NCBI GenBank assembly: GCA_028684065.1
Contig: JAQUGO010000004.1
Location: forward strand, 124,001-188,000
Origin: Sulfurospirillaceae bacterium
GTDB taxonomy: Bacteria; Campylobacterota; Campylobacteria; Campylobacterales; Sulfurospirillaceae
Direction of reading: 5' to 3'
Length of the DNA stretch: 64,000 nucleotides
How positions within the stretch are numbered: position 1 is the first letter of the stretch; each line of letters opens with the position of its first letter. A program made the translations under genes and the position numbers. Shown here piece by piece: positions 41,943 through 52,292 of this stretch. Under the pieces are notes generated by a model. The model was not told the origin of the DNA. It saw only the letters and a list, made by a program, of their open reading frames with translations, and made no database searches.

Positions 41943-43249
41943 AAAAAATTCATTTTGTAGGCATCGGAGGCATTGGGCTTTCCGCATTAGCAAAGTATCT
42001 TCAAAAAGAGGGTTATACCATCACTGGTTCAGATATTATCGCAACACGTATTACGGGGGGACTTCAAAAAGAGGGCATTAGTGTCGTAATCCCTCACCAT
42101 GAAAGTTGTGTTACGAATCAAGATATGGTGATTTATTCTGCGGTGATTAAAGCAGATAATGTGGAATTGGTTGAAGCTCGTAAAAAAGGTATTCCTGTAC
42201 TTTCACGTCGTGAAGCGCTTTTATTTATTTTAAAAGATAAACGTGTTTTCTCTGTTTGTGGGGCCCATGGTAAAAGTACAACGAGCGCTATGATAGCGTC
42301 TATTATTGATGGTTCTGTTATCATTGGTGCTGAAAGCAAACAATTTGGCGCAAATATGTTCTACCAAAAAGGTGAGAATGTTATTTTTGAAGCCGATGAA
42401 AGTGATGAAAGTTTTCTTAATTCCAATCCATATATTGCGGTGGTTACGAATGCTGAGCCTGAACATATGGAGTTTTATGAGTATGATTACGAAAGATTCT
42501 ACAATGCGTATCGCCAATTTTTACGCAGTGCTAAAATTCGTGTCATTAATGCGGAAGATGAATTTCTTTCAACTTTAGAAGATTTGGATGCTACAAGACT
42601 TTATCCAAGTGTTGATATTACAGAGATTGCGACGGTATTGCGTGAAGGTGAACCGTATACATCGTTTGTTTTAAAAGATTTGGGACGTTTTGAAGTTTGG
42701 GGTATTGGTGACCATATGGCATTAGATGCTTCGCTTGCCATCTTAGCGAGTTTACATGAGATGGGGGTTGAGGGCATCCGTGAGAAATTGAAAAATTATA
42801 AGGGTATTAAAAAACGTTTTGATATTTTACAAGCTACAGAAACTTTTGCATTAATAGACGATTATGCGCATCATCCAACTGAAATTAAAGCAACGCTAAA
42901 TTCTGCAAAAACGTATGCTTCTATGTTGGGATTTAAAAAAATTACAGCAATTTGGCAACCTCATAAATATTCGCGTACTATTGATAATTTAGCCGCTTTT
43001 GTTAAGTGTTTTGAAGGTGTTGATGAACTTGTTATTCTTCCTGTATGGAAAGCGGGAGAAAAAGAACAGGTGATTGATTTTGAAAAGGAATTTGCGCGCT
43101 ATAAGCCACATTTTTCCACGCGTATTCATAGAATTGAAGATTCAATTAGTATTGATGCGAAAAATAATGGTAAAATAGTCTATGATACAGGACTTGTAAT
43201 CGGATTTGGGGCAGGTGATATTACGTATCAATTAAGGGGATTATTGTAA
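41939..43249 (+). CDS. murC: UDP-N-acetylmuramate--L-alanine ligase
   Basis: 436-aa ATP-dependent Mur ligase adding L-Ala to UDP-MurNAc in the cytoplasm. It has the N-terminal HFVGIGGIGLSALA UDP-binding motif, the P-loop CGAHGKSTTSAM (about 102-113), EADESDESFL and the central DDYAHHPTEIKAT motif. Start TTG 41939 overlaps the dapC-like stop. Adjacent to the next ORF by a 1-nt overlap. Confidence 0.95.
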   Translation: MKKIHFVGIGGIGLSALAKYLQKEGYTITGSDIIATRITGGLQKEGISVVIPHHESCVTNQDMVIYSAVIKADNVELVEARKKGIPVLSRREALLFILKDKRVFSVCGAHGKSTTSAMIASIIDGSVIIGAESKQFGANMFYQKGENVIFEADESDESFLNSNPYIAVVTNAEPEHMEFYEYDYERFYNAYRQFLRSAKIRVINAEDEFLSTLEDLDATRLYPSVDITEIATVLREGEPYTSFVLKDLGRFEVWGIGDHMALDASLAILASLHEMGVEGIREKLKNYKGIKKRFDILQATETFALIDDYAHHPTEIKATLNSAKTYASMLGFKKITAIWQPHKYSRTIDNLAAFVKCFEGVDELVILPVWKAGEKEQVIDFEKEFARYKPHFSTRIHRIEDSISIDAKNNGKIVYDTGLVIGFGAGDITYQLRGLL

Positions 43250-43593
43250 TGCAATTTTTAATTTTTTTAGTGTTTGCCATGCTTGTAGGGTCAGTGCTTT
43301 TCGCTAAAAAAGATACGTTGTCGACACGGCTTAAAGTTATTTTTTTGATTATCGTAGGATTGTTAATTGGGTTAGCATGGCTGTATGAAGATACCATCTC
43401 CGCAGAAAGCCAAGAGTATAGAGTTGCCCTTAATGCCTTTAAACAGGGCAAAACACTTTATTGTGACGATGTTGAAGTGAGCGCTAAAAAATTTGTGTTT
43501 ATTTCAGGAACGCAGAGTTTCGTCGCAAATGATAAAAATAAAGAGCACAAAGGTGTGGTGATTGATATTGCAACATGTAAAACAGAGAAATAA
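43249..43593 (+). CDS. Small membrane protein, unknown function
   Basis: 114-aa protein with two N-terminal hydrophobic segments (about 2-18 and 27-46) and a soluble C-terminal part with two cysteines (YCDDVEVSAKKF; DIATCKTEK). It sits with 1-nt overlaps between murC and mutS2, so it is almost certainly expressed. I recognise no family. Confidence 0.75.
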   Translation: MQFLIFLVFAMLVGSVLFAKKDTLSTRLKVIFLIIVGLLIGLAWLYEDTISAESQEYRVALNAFKQGKTLYCDDVEVSAKKFVFISGTQSFVANDKNKEHKGVVIDIATCKTEK

Positions 43594-45800
43594 TGGAAAA
43601 ACTTTTTTCAAAGCTCGATTTAGTCGAATACTCAAACACCTTTAAAACTTTTTTGGCAAGGCAAAAACCTCTGTTTATGGAAGGGGATGCCAATTTACAC
43701 TTTAAATTAATAGGGGAACTTTTAGCTAAAGAAACACTAAAGCCCCTCCCTGAAGTTGAATCTTTAGATATCCCTTTGGCGCATTTAGGAAAACTCGGAA
43801 CATTGCGTATTTATGAGATTTTTGCATTTGTAAAAATACTCAATTACCTCAGTTATCTTAGGGAAGTGTTTTTGGAAAATGCTTTAGGTGAATGGATACA
43901 AAAAATTATTATTCCGCCTGAGATAGGTGAAATATGCCACTATTTTGATGGCAAAGGTGAACTTAAACCTAGTGTTGATGAGCAGTTTTTAACCATTGCT
44001 CAGGGACTTAAGAGTGTTAAAGAAGAGATGAATAGTGTATTAAGGCGCTATCTCTCGACTGAAAAAGTAGCGCTTTATTTGGTAGATAAACAGATTCACT
44101 ATTTAAACAATCAAGAAGCTCTTCTAATGCGCGGAGGTTTTAATCACGTTTTAAAAGGAAATGTCATTGGGCGTAGTAGTAATGGCTTTTTTTACGTTGT
44201 ACCAGAAACTCTTTCAAAATTAATGAGTAAAGAGAGTGAACTCCTTGATAAAAAAGAGGAGCTTGTTTATAAATACTCTAAAAAAATCTCTTCTATTTTT
44301 AGCAAACATGTTAAATTTTTGGCTTATGCGAATAAAGAGTTTGATCGGTTTGACTCTTACTATGCACGAGTAGCGTATGCACGGGCAAAAGATTTGGAGT
44401 TTGTTTTACCTTCTCGTACCAACCGAATTAAACTTGAGAACTTTGCACACCCCGCACTGAGCAATCCAAAGCCTATTAGTATTGATTTTAGCAAACAAGT
44501 TTTGATGATTACGGGTGTCAATGCAGGCGGCAAAACGATGCTATTAAAATCCATCTTAAGCGCAGCTATTTTAAGTAAATACCTTTTACCGATGAAAATT
44601 GATGCGCGTGATTCAACGATTGGCTCGTTTAAAGAGGTTTTTGCAATTTTAGATGACCCTCAAAATGTCAAAAACGATATCTCAACCTTTGCGGGTCGTA
44701 TGAGCGAATTTAGTAAGCTTTTTGGCAAGCGCGCTACTTTGGTGGGCGTGGATGAGATTGAACTTGGAACAGACGCTGATGAAGCGGCAACCTTGTTTAA
44801 AGTTATGATTGAAAAGCTCGTCGATAAAGAGATGAAAATCGTTATTACAACGCACCATAAAAGATTAGCGTCTTTATTAGCCACACATCCGCAAGTTGAA
44901 CTCTTAGCGGCCATTTATGATGAAAAAAGCGAACGCCCAACGTATGGCTTTTTAAAAGGAACCATTGGTAAAAGTTATGCTTTTGAAACCGCTCTTCGCT
45001 ATGGTATCCCTGCGTCTTTAATAGCCGAAACACGAGTTTTGTACGGGGAAGATAAAGAAAAACTCAATGAGTTGATTCAAAAAAATATTGATTTAGAGCT
45101 TGAAATGCGTCAAACGTCTCTTGCTTTGGACGATAAGCTCAAAGAAGTAGACAAACTCAAAGAGTCATTAAAAAATGAAAAAGAAAAAGTAGCGCTTGAT
45201 TTTGATTTAGCCTATTCACGTATGGCAAAAGAGTATCAAGAAGCCATTGGCGAAGCCAAAAAAGCGATAAAAACCGAAGACCCTAAAGAAGTACATCGCC
45301 TTTTAAATAGGGCCAATACTCTTCAAAAAGAGACTAAAAAAGTAATTCCGGCTCAAAGTAAAGAGCCTTTACATGTTAACGATATGATTAAATATGGTAA
45401 CTCCAAAGGCCAAATTAAAAGTATCAAAAAAGATGAGGCTATTATCGAATGTGAAGGCATTACACTAAGGGTTCCTTTACATAAACTCAAACGTAGCGGA
45501 AACCCAACGCCACCTCGCAAACACAAAAATGCCATCACGGTTTCCAAAGAGACACAAGGCTCATCTATGATGCTTGATTTGCATGGTTTGAGGGCGGATG
45601 AAGCAATAGAGCGTTTAGATAAATTTTTATCTGATGCCTTAATGAACGGTTTTGATGAGGTGCTCGTGTATCATGGTATTGGCACAGGAAAATTAGCCTA
45701 TGCGGTGCGTACTTTTTTAACATCTTATCCTTCTTTGGTCTCTTTTGGAGATGCTCCTATCAATATGGGCGGATTTGGGGCAACACTTATTAAACTCTAA
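43593..45800 (+). CDS. mutS2: Endonuclease MutS2
   Basis: 735-aa MutS-like ATPase without mismatch-binding domain I. Walker A GVNAGGKTMLLK (about 308-319), Walker B region VGVDEIELGTDADE, a coiled-coil segment (about 480-570), and a C-terminal Smr nuclease domain (LDLHGLRADEAIERL; VYHGIGTGKLAYAV). MutS2 acts on branched DNA to limit recombination or on collided ribosomes; the second role is known from Bacillus. Relevant because this genome shows recent duplications. ATG overlaps the previous stop. Confidence 0.93.
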   Translation: MEKLFSKLDLVEYSNTFKTFLARQKPLFMEGDANLHFKLIGELLAKETLKPLPEVESLDIPLAHLGKLGTLRIYEIFAFVKILNYLSYLREVFLENALGEWIQKIIIPPEIGEICHYFDGKGELKPSVDEQFLTIAQGLKSVKEEMNSVLRRYLSTEKVALYLVDKQIHYLNNQEALLMRGGFNHVLKGNVIGRSSNGFFYVVPETLSKLMSKESELLDKKEELVYKYSKKISSIFSKHVKFLAYANKEFDRFDSYYARVAYARAKDLEFVLPSRTNRIKLENFAHPALSNPKPISIDFSKQVLMITGVNAGGKTMLLKSILSAAILSKYLLPMKIDARDSTIGSFKEVFAILDDPQNVKNDISTFAGRMSEFSKLFGKRATLVGVDEIELGTDADEAATLFKVMIEKLVDKEMKIVITTHHKRLASLLATHPQVELLAAIYDEKSERPTYGFLKGTIGKSYAFETALRYGIPASLIAETRVLYGEDKEKLNELIQKNIDLELEMRQTSLALDDKLKEVDKLKESLKNEKEKVALDFDLAYSRMAKEYQEAIGEAKKAIKTEDPKEVHRLLNRANTLQKETKKVIPAQSKEPLHVNDMIKYGNSKGQIKSIKKDEAIIECEGITLRVPLHKLKRSGNPTPPRKHKNAITVSKETQGSSMMLDLHGLRADEAIERLDKFLSDALMNGFDEVLVYHGIGTGKLAYAVRTFLTSYPSLVSFGDAPINMGGFGATLIKL

Positions 45801-45853
45801 TCACATAAAAAAAAGAATATAATTATTAGTACAATCAGTAATAAAGGAAATCA

Positions 45854-47491
45854 GTGAAAAAGCATGACGACAAAATATCAAAGCGTATTATGTATGCACC
45901 TTTTATATTTATGTTTCTTCTTATTATCATGGTTTCTCTTTTTAAAATAATCTACAATACTATTGAATACTCCCAAAATATTGCCTTCCAATCGCAAGAG
46001 TATCAAAAGCTTACAGAAGATCTACATAGGGGTGAAACTTCTCACAATGAAGGTTTATATCGACAGACACAGCATCAAATAGAAATGTCAAGAACCCGAA
46101 CGCTTGTTGATTTATTTATCGTTTTTTTTGTCTTAGTCACAAGTTCTCTTTTTATCTATTTTATCTTTCGTAAAACTATTTATCAAGCGTTGATGTACCA
46201 GAAAGAACTTTCTAAAGATAGAGAGAAAATTGAGCTCATGGGCCAAGAATTGCTTGAAGTTAATAAACATTTGGAATACCAGCTGTATATTGATACGTTG
46301 ACGAAGCTGGGAAATCGTAAAGCATTAGAGAGAGATATTGCTTTAATGGATGAACCTAAACTTATTTTACTTGATATTGATAGTTTTAAAGATGTCAATG
46401 AATATTATGGGAGTGCCGTAGGCGATATTGTTTTACATGAAGTGACCTTAATGCTCACTCGCTTTGCACAAGATAGAGCACTGCATGTTTATCGTGTTGG
46501 ATCGGATGAATTTGCTCTATTAGAAAATGCACCTTTAGATGTTGAAAATTATGAAGAGATGGCATTGGAATTGGTTGAGATTTTTAAAGGCCATATTATC
46601 GAGCTTCCGAGCAATACTTCCATTGAGCTTAATGTTGCAATTGGTTTTTCATTGGAGAGTGGTGATATTTATGAAAAAGCATCTATGGCCTTGGCCGAAG
46701 CTAAAAAAAGAGAAATTGACTATTTATGCTATTTTAAAAAAATAGAGCACACATCACAGTTTGCTGATCAGATTAAATGGTCACATTTTATAAAAGAAGC
46801 CATCGCTAATGATGCTGTGATGCCTTATTTTCAGCCTATTTTCAATACTAAAAATGAAATCGTTAAATACGAATGTTTAGTTCGGATTTTAAATGATAAG
46901 GAAGAGGCTATTCCCCCAGGGCTTTTTTTGTCAATTTCTAAGAAAGTCAAAAAATACAGCGATATTGAAAAAATGTTGATAGACAAAAGCTTTAAAGAGA
47001 TTACTGGGACGAATACGGTTATTTCGCTCAATCTTTTAGCCCGTGATATGAGCGATAGCAATGTGAGTAATTATGTGATTGAAAAATTGCGAGAATACAA
47101 CGTCTCAAAACAAGTTGTCTTTGAAATTTTAGAAGATGAAAGTATTGAAAATCTAGAAAGGGTTCAAAATTTTATCGATAGAGTCAAACGCATGGGATGT
47201 AAAATTGCTATTGATGATTTTGGCACAGGATACAGTAACTTTTCATATTTACTTAAGCTCAAACCTGATTACATTAAAATTGATGGTTCGCTTATCAGGC
47301 ACCTTGCTACCGATGAAAAATCGGTGGCAATTGTCAGCGCGATTATCACCTTCGCTAAAAAGCTTGGGATTATAACCATAGCTGAGTATGTGCACAATGA
47401 ACGTGTTCATACCATTTGTCTAGCCTTAGGTGTGGATGAATTTCAAGGATTTTATCTAGGTGCACCTAGTGCTCGGATGCAACATATATAA
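45854..47491 (+). CDS. GGDEF/EAL domain membrane protein
   Basis: 545-aa c-di-GMP signalling protein. Two membrane helices (about 13-35 and 78-100) enclose a short periplasmic loop. The GGDEF domain (about 145-295) has a modified signature, RVGSDEF instead of RxGGDEF. The EAL domain (about 310-540) begins YECLVRI (ECL in place of EAL) but keeps SLNLLARD, AIDDFGTGYSNF, IKIDGSLI and the IAEYV glutamate. Phosphodiesterase activity is plausible; cyclase activity is doubtful. GTG start at 45854 with AAAGGA upstream. The stop lies 16 nt before dapE. Confidence 0.85.
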   Translation: MKKHDDKISKRIMYAPFIFMFLLIIMVSLFKIIYNTIEYSQNIAFQSQEYQKLTEDLHRGETSHNEGLYRQTQHQIEMSRTRTLVDLFIVFFVLVTSSLFIYFIFRKTIYQALMYQKELSKDREKIELMGQELLEVNKHLEYQLYIDTLTKLGNRKALERDIALMDEPKLILLDIDSFKDVNEYYGSAVGDIVLHEVTLMLTRFAQDRALHVYRVGSDEFALLENAPLDVENYEEMALELVEIFKGHIIELPSNTSIELNVAIGFSLESGDIYEKASMALAEAKKREIDYLCYFKKIEHTSQFADQIKWSHFIKEAIANDAVMPYFQPIFNTKNEIVKYECLVRILNDKEEAIPPGLFLSISKKVKKYSDIEKMLIDKSFKEITGTNTVISLNLLARDMSDSNVSNYVIEKLREYNVSKQVVFEILEDESIENLERVQNFIDRVKRMGCKIAIDDFGTGYSNFSYLLKLKPDYIKIDGSLIRHLATDEKSVAIVSAIITFAKKLGIITIAEYVHNERVHTICLALGVDEFQGFYLGAPSARMQHI

Positions 47492-47507
47492 TACATTAAG
47501 GCCTTAT

Positions 47508-48608
47508 GTGAAGACTGAAGAACTCTTTTTAAAACTCTTACGTTATGTTTCTATCACTCCTGAAGATGATGGTGCTTTTGCTTTTATCAAAACGTATTTA
47601 AGTGATTTTGAAGTCATTGAATTTACGATTGAAAATACCAAAAATCTTTTTTTATATAAACGCTTTGGAGATGGCATACATTTATGTTTTGCAGGACATA
47701 TTGATGTTGTACCTTCTGGAAGTGGTTGGAATACGCCAGCCTTTGAGCCAACGATAAAAGAGGGTGTTGTCTACGCAAGAGGTGCTCAAGATATGAAAAG
47801 TGGAGTGTGTGCTTTTCTTCAAGCTTGCAAAGATACTAAGTCCTTTAATGGGACATTATCGATTTTATTGACCAGTGATGAAGAAGGTGATGCTAAGCAC
47901 GGTACAATTGAAATGCTTAAAGAATTGCAAAAAAGTCATTTATTACCGGATTTTGCTATTGTAGCTGAGCCAACATGCGAAGCTGTTTTTGGCGATGCTA
48001 TTAAAATTGGAAGACGCGGTTCCATTAATGGAGTGCTTGAAATTTTAGGGAAACAAGGACATGCGGCATACCCAGAAAAAGCACTCAACCCTGTACACTT
48101 GTTTGCTCCTCTTTTGAATAAAATTGCAGGTCATTACTTAGATGAAGGGGATGAAAGCTTTGCTCCTTCCCAAATGGTTATTACTGATATTCGTGGAGGA
48201 ATCGAAGTTACAAATGTGACACCAGGTGAACTCAAAATCATGTTTAATGTACGCAATTCTACAAAAACTGATATTAATGCCATTAAAAACTATATAGAGT
48301 CGGTGATGGGTGCATTGGAATATCGATTGAGTCTTGCACAAAGTGCTCATCCATTCGTAACTGCACACGATTCAAAAGTGGTTACAAGCTTGCGTGAAGC
48401 CATTACTCGCATAACAGGGATAGAGACTAAATTATCCACTGCTGGGGGTACCAGTGATGCACGATTCTTTGGTGCATTTGGCGTTCCAACCGTAGAATTT
48501 GGTGTGGTCAATGATACGATTCACGCCCCTAATGAGTGCTGTCCATTAGCATCAGTCGAAGCATTATGCGCTGTATTTAAAGAAACTATTAAAAGGATAA
48601 AAGAATGA
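47508..48608 (+). CDS. dapE: Succinyl-diaminopimelate desuccinylase
   Basis: 366-aa M20 metallopeptidase that yields LL-DAP for lysine and peptidoglycan. Zinc ligands and catalytic residues: [33 protein letters not shown], and a C-terminal [10 protein letters not shown] with the last His. GTG 47508 is preferred: AAGG sits 7 nt upstream and [11 protein letters not shown] matches the family start; the open frame to 47460 overlaps the previous gene. It overlaps ridA by 4 nt. Confidence 0.94.
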   Translation: MKTEELFLKLLRYVSITPEDDGAFAFIKTYLSDFEVIEFTIENTKNLFLYKRFGDGIHLCFAGHIDVVPSGSGWNTPAFEPTIKEGVVYARGAQDMKSGVCAFLQACKDTKSFNGTLSILLTSDEEGDAKHGTIEMLKELQKSHLLPDFAIVAEPTCEAVFGDAIKIGRRGSINGVLEILGKQGHAAYPEKALNPVHLFAPLLNKIAGHYLDEGDESFAPSQMVITDIRGGIEVTNVTPGELKIMFNVRNSTKTDINAIKNYIESVMGALEYRLSLAQSAHPFVTAHDSKVVTSLREAITRITGIETKLSTAGGTSDARFFGAFGVPTVEFGVVNDTIHAPNECCPLASVEALCAVFKETIKRIKE

Positions 48609-48976
48609 AAACCATTTCTACATGTAAAGCACCTCAAGCTATTGGACCTTACTCACAAGCTATTGCTTTGGAGGGCCTTATATTTACATCAGGGCAAATT
48701 GCTCTCAAGCCCAATGGAGAATTTTTAGAGGGTGATGTTATGGCTCAAACGCATCAAGTTTTAGAAAACTTAGTAGCTGTTTTGGAAGAGGCTGGTAGTA
48801 GCTTTGAGAAAGTTTTGAAAACAACTATTTTTCTTGTAAATATGGATGATTTTTCTAAAGTTAACGAAGTGTATGGAAAATATTTTTCTATGCATAAACC
48901 TGCCCGAAGTACCGTTGCTGTAGCCTCTTTGCCCAAAGGTGCATTGGTTGAAATTGAAGCTATTGCTACAAGGTAA
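48605..48976 (+). CDS. ridA: RidA family enamine/imine deaminase
   Basis: 123-aa YjgF/YER057c/UK114 family protein that removes reactive 2-aminoacrylate and related imines. Signatures: [20 protein letters not shown], and the C-terminal [21 protein letters not shown] containing the conserved Arg (about 105) and Glu. Coupled to dapE by overlap. Confidence 0.94.
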   Translation: MKTISTCKAPQAIGPYSQAIALEGLIFTSGQIALKPNGEFLEGDVMAQTHQVLENLVAVLEEAGSSFEKVLKTTIFLVNMDDFSKVNEVYGKYFSMHKPARSTVAVASLPKGALVEIEAIATR

Positions 48977-49088
48977 AAAAAATAGTTTAACAAAATATTT
49001 TTAGCACAAAAGTCTAAGGTTTGTATAGGATTTTATGTACTATAATCCTGCGTTTATGTCTAAAATTTACATGTAGGAAGTTTGCATT

Positions 49089-50429
49089 ATGCCTAAGAAT
49101 CATTATGATGTTTTGGTGGTCGGCGGAGGAATATCAGGTGCGGCTCTTTTTTATGAGCTAGCTAAGTATACAGATATTAAACGAATAGCACTTGTTGAGA
49201 AGTATGGGTCCCTTTCAACACTTAATTCAAAAGGTACGTCAAATTCTCAGACGATCCACTGCGGTGATATTGAGACAAATTATACGGTTGAAAAAGCGAA
49301 AAAAGTAAAAGAAACGGCCAATATGGTCGTCAAATACTGCTTACAACATGGCTATGACAATAAATTCATGTTTGCACATCAAAAAATGGCAATTGGCGTA
49401 GGTGACACTGAGGTTGCTTATATGAAAAAGCGCTATGAAGACTTTAAAGAACTTTATCCCTACATGGAAGTTTTTGATAGAGAAAAATTAGCTAAGATAG
49501 AGCCTAATTTAATTTTTGATGCCAATGGTAAAGAAAGGTCAGAGGAAATTATTGGCGTGGGCGTTGAAGGTGGTGAGTACAGTACGGTTGATTTCGGTGC
49601 AATGAGCCAAAGTTTGGTTGAAAATGCTCAACAAACAGAAGGAAAAACAACGGATGTTTTTTTCAATTCTCAAGTTTTGAGTATTAAAAAATTTGGAGAT
49701 GTCCATGTTGTCATAACCAAAGAGCGAACCTTTACCGCTGATTTTGTCGTCGTAGATGCAGGCGCACACTCACTTTTCTTGGCCCACCAAATGGGTTATG
49801 GATTAGATTTTTCTTGTTTACCGATGGCAGGAAGTTTTTATCTCTCTAAAAAGAAAATTCTCAATGGCAAAGTCTATATGGTTCAAAATCCAAAACTTCC
49901 TTTTGCAGCACTGCATGGGGATCCTGATATTTTAGCCAATGGTTATACCCGTTTTGGGCCAACTGCATTAGTTCTTCCAAAATTAGAACGCTATGTTAAT
50001 GGTACTTATATGGACTTTTTACATACACTCAGACTTGATAAAAATGTTGCTAAAGTTTTCTACGATCTTCTAAAAGATAGTGATATCCGTAATTATATTT
50101 TTAGAAATTTCCTTTTTGAAGTACCTAAATATGGTAAGGAACTTTTTATCAAAGATGCGCGTAAAATTGTGCCATCATTGCAATTAGAAGATATTGAATA
50201 TGCGAAAAATTTTGGAGGTGTTAGACCCCAAGTTATCGATAAGAAATCACAAAAATTAATGCTTGGTGAAGCAAGTATCAATCCTGGTACAGGTATTGTT
50301 TTCAATATGACTCCAAGCCCAGGGGCTACAAGTTGTTTAGGCAATGCAAGACGTGACGTACGCCTTGCATGTGACTATCTTGGTCGTACATTCGACGAAA
50401 GCAACTTTAATAAAGACTTATTAGATTAA
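49089..50429 (+). CDS. mqo: Malate:quinone oxidoreductase
   Basis: 446-aa membrane-associated FAD enzyme that oxidises malate to oxaloacetate and reduces menaquinone. The N-terminal dinucleotide motif is VVGGGISGAALFYELAK, followed by KGTSNSQTIHCGDIETNY, and a C-terminal FNMTPSPGATSCLGNA typical of the campylobacterial Mqo branch. Monocistronic, with a CATTGGGGC/GCCCCAATG hairpin right after the stop. A related FAD-dependent 2-hydroxyglutarate dehydrogenase is the main alternative. Confidence 0.88.
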   Translation: MPKNHYDVLVVGGGISGAALFYELAKYTDIKRIALVEKYGSLSTLNSKGTSNSQTIHCGDIETNYTVEKAKKVKETANMVVKYCLQHGYDNKFMFAHQKMAIGVGDTEVAYMKKRYEDFKELYPYMEVFDREKLAKIEPNLIFDANGKERSEEIIGVGVEGGEYSTVDFGAMSQSLVENAQQTEGKTTDVFFNSQVLSIKKFGDVHVVITKERTFTADFVVVDAGAHSLFLAHQMGYGLDFSCLPMAGSFYLSKKKILNGKVYMVQNPKLPFAALHGDPDILANGYTRFGPTALVLPKLERYVNGTYMDFLHTLRLDKNVAKVFYDLLKDSDIRNYIFRNFLFEVPKYGKELFIKDARKIVPSLQLEDIEYAKNFGGVRPQVIDKKSQKLMLGEASINPGTGIVFNMTPSPGATSCLGNARRDVRLACDYLGRTFDESNFNKDLLD

Positions 50430-50433
50430 TATC

Positions 50434-50457
50434 CATTGGGGCTTTATTGCCCCAATG
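50434..50457 (+). terminator. Terminator hairpin of mqo
   Basis: 9-bp perfect stem CATTGGGGC/GCCCCAATG with loop TTTATT. The first possible ATG of the next gene (50455) lies inside its 3' arm, which argues for a later start. Confidence 0.6.
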
Positions 50458-50472
50458 AAGACTTCAAGGTAC

Positions 50473-51162
50473 ATGATGAATCCTCTCGATCTCTACGCAA
50501 AAATAGAGCCATTAATTGGCTTTGATGAACAGTATGAAAAGCTCTATAAGATTTATCTTGAATGGCTCACATCGCTACATGTAAAGCATGTATTGGATGT
50601 AGGGTGTGGTAATGGAAAATTTTTACTGCATCTTCAAAAAAATGGCTTTTCTGCTTTAGGCATTGAACGCAGTTCTATGATGGTTGAACGAGCCTTAAGT
50701 TTAGGTGTTGATGCGCGTGTGCAAGAGCTTAATGAATTAACACAAAATTCATTTGATTGTGTGGTAGCTATTGCGGATGTTCTAAATTATATACCTTCTG
50801 AAGAATTACCTCTCTTTTTTCAAGGTATTAGTTCTGTTTTAAAAAGTGGTGGTTATTTTTTATGTGATGTCAATACCCTTTATGGATTTGAAGGTGTTGC
50901 GGATGGTGTGATGAGCAAAGAGACAGAGCGTATGTTTTTATGTATTGAAGCTAATTTTGAAGCAAAGCAATTGCATACGAATATCACTTTATTTGAAAAA
51001 GAAGGCGATTTCTACCGGAAAGAGCAAGGTTCTATCACTCAGTATTTTCATTCACAGACTTCACTCAAAAAAATAGGTATTTTTAAATTTTGCACATCAA
51101 AAGCTGTCTCCCTTTTCGGTAAAGAACCTGATAAAACAGTAATGCTTCTTCAAAAAAAGTAA
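50473..51162 (+). CDS. Class I SAM-dependent methyltransferase
   Basis: About 229-aa methyltransferase with motif I VLDVGCGNGKFLLHL (around residue 45), a DARVQEL post-II region and VVAIADVLNYI. The substrate is unknown. I place the start at 50473/50476 (MMNPLDLY) because AAGG lies upstream and the earlier ATG at 50455 falls in the mqo terminator. It converges with the next gene (5-bp gap). Confidence 0.82.
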   Translation: MMNPLDLYAKIEPLIGFDEQYEKLYKIYLEWLTSLHVKHVLDVGCGNGKFLLHLQKNGFSALGIERSSMMVERALSLGVDARVQELNELTQNSFDCVVAIADVLNYIPSEELPLFFQGISSVLKSGGYFLCDVNTLYGFEGVADGVMSKETERMFLCIEANFEAKQLHTNITLFEKEGDFYRKEQGSITQYFHSQTSLKKIGIFKFCTSKAVSLFGKEPDKTVMLLQKK

Positions 51163-51167
51163 GCATT

Positions 51168-51626
51168 TTAGAATGTTTGAAGAAGTGATGCCAGTGTCGT
51201 TGTCGTGCTTCCAGTCTTACTACTTGCTTGCATTTGTTCCATCAATTGTTTTTTATAATCACTTAAAAGTGTATCAAGTGTGGTAAGTGCTGTTTTTTTT
51301 GCTTCTTCACTAAGAGGTGGTTGCGTTTTATCACTAAGACCTAATGAATCCATTAATTCTTCTTTTTTCTTTTCTATCAGTTCTTCAATTTTTTTCATAT
51401 TTTGTTCTTGTAAATAGTTAGACGCACCCATAGAAGCTAACTGTCTTTTAAATTCTTCTACAGAAGCATCCGATTGTATTTGTGTAGGATCTTGTTGCGA
51501 TTTAAGATTGTCAATGAGTTGGCGTTGAAGCTCCGTTTCAAAATTTATTGTGGGTGTAACTTCTTTCGTTGTTGATAGAGTATTCAACAAGGTTTGATTG
51601 ATCTGTGCATCAGTATTAATGGTCAT
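51168..51626 (-). CDS. Coiled-coil protein, unknown function
   Basis: 152-aa hydrophilic protein without signal peptide or cysteine. Gln/Thr/Ser-rich N- and C-termini flank a charged helical middle (about 70-135, QNMKKIEELIEKKKEELMDSL). GGAG precedes the ATG. The low-complexity ends resemble flagellar or secreted helper proteins, but I cannot assign a family. Confidence 0.7.
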   Translation of the reverse strand: MTINTDAQINQTLLNTLSTTKEVTPTINFETELQRQLIDNLKSQQDPTQIQSDASVEEFKRQLASMGASNYLQEQNMKKIEELIEKKKEELMDSLGLSDKTQPPLSEEAKKTALTTLDTLLSDYKKQLMEQMQASSKTGSTTTTLASLLQTF

Positions 51627-51730
51627 TGGTCACTCCTTTAGGTTAGTTGTTTTTAACAAGCAAAAATAATTCCTTTAGAGTTTATGCTAAAATAACAAGG
51701 AATAATATATGAAATGAGGAACTAACGAAT

Positions 51731-52174
51731 ATGCATGTTGTAGAAGCAAATCTTTCAGATATTCCTTCATTGTGTGCGTTACTTGAAATACTTTTTTCTC
51801 AAGAAGTTGAGTTTGCACCCTCTTTTGAAAAGCAAAAAAAAGGCCTTGAATTAATTATCGCTAACGAACAAATAGGTAAAATATTTGTCCTTAAAGAGGA
51901 TAGTCACGTTATTGGTATGGTTAGTTTGTTATTTAGTATCAGCACCGCACTTGGTGGGAAAGTTGCTTGGCTAGAAGATATGATAATTCACCCTGATTAT
52001 CGAGGGCGATCCTGTGGTTCACAGCTTATTGATTATGCTATTGTATCAGCAAGAGCGCTTGCATGTCAACGCATTACTCTTTTAAGTGATGCTGATAATC
52101 TAGCGGCACATCACTTTTACAAACAGCATGGATTTAAGAGCTCATCCATGTACCCTTTTAAATTGTTACTCTAA
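51731..52174 (+). CDS. GNAT family N-acetyltransferase
   Basis: 147-aa acetyl-CoA-dependent acyltransferase. The core A/B motifs are clear: WLEDMIIHPDYRGRSCGSQLIDYA (acetyl-CoA loop RGRSCG, about 96-101) and RITLLSDADNLAAHHFYKQHGF. Substrate unknown. Single gene with its own short upstream region. Confidence 0.88.
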   Translation: MHVVEANLSDIPSLCALLEILFSQEVEFAPSFEKQKKGLELIIANEQIGKIFVLKEDSHVIGMVSLLFSISTALGGKVAWLEDMIIHPDYRGRSCGSQLIDYAIVSARALACQRITLLSDADNLAAHHFYKQHGFKSSSMYPFKLLL

Positions 52175-52292
52175 TTCTTTTGTTGTTTTCATAGGCGTGC
52201 AGTCAATAATTGTTTCTTAAAATGCAAAGGCTTTGCTATACTTTGATAGTTGTAAGTTCTAAAAAAGATTGAATGATATTAGGAAAGAGAGA

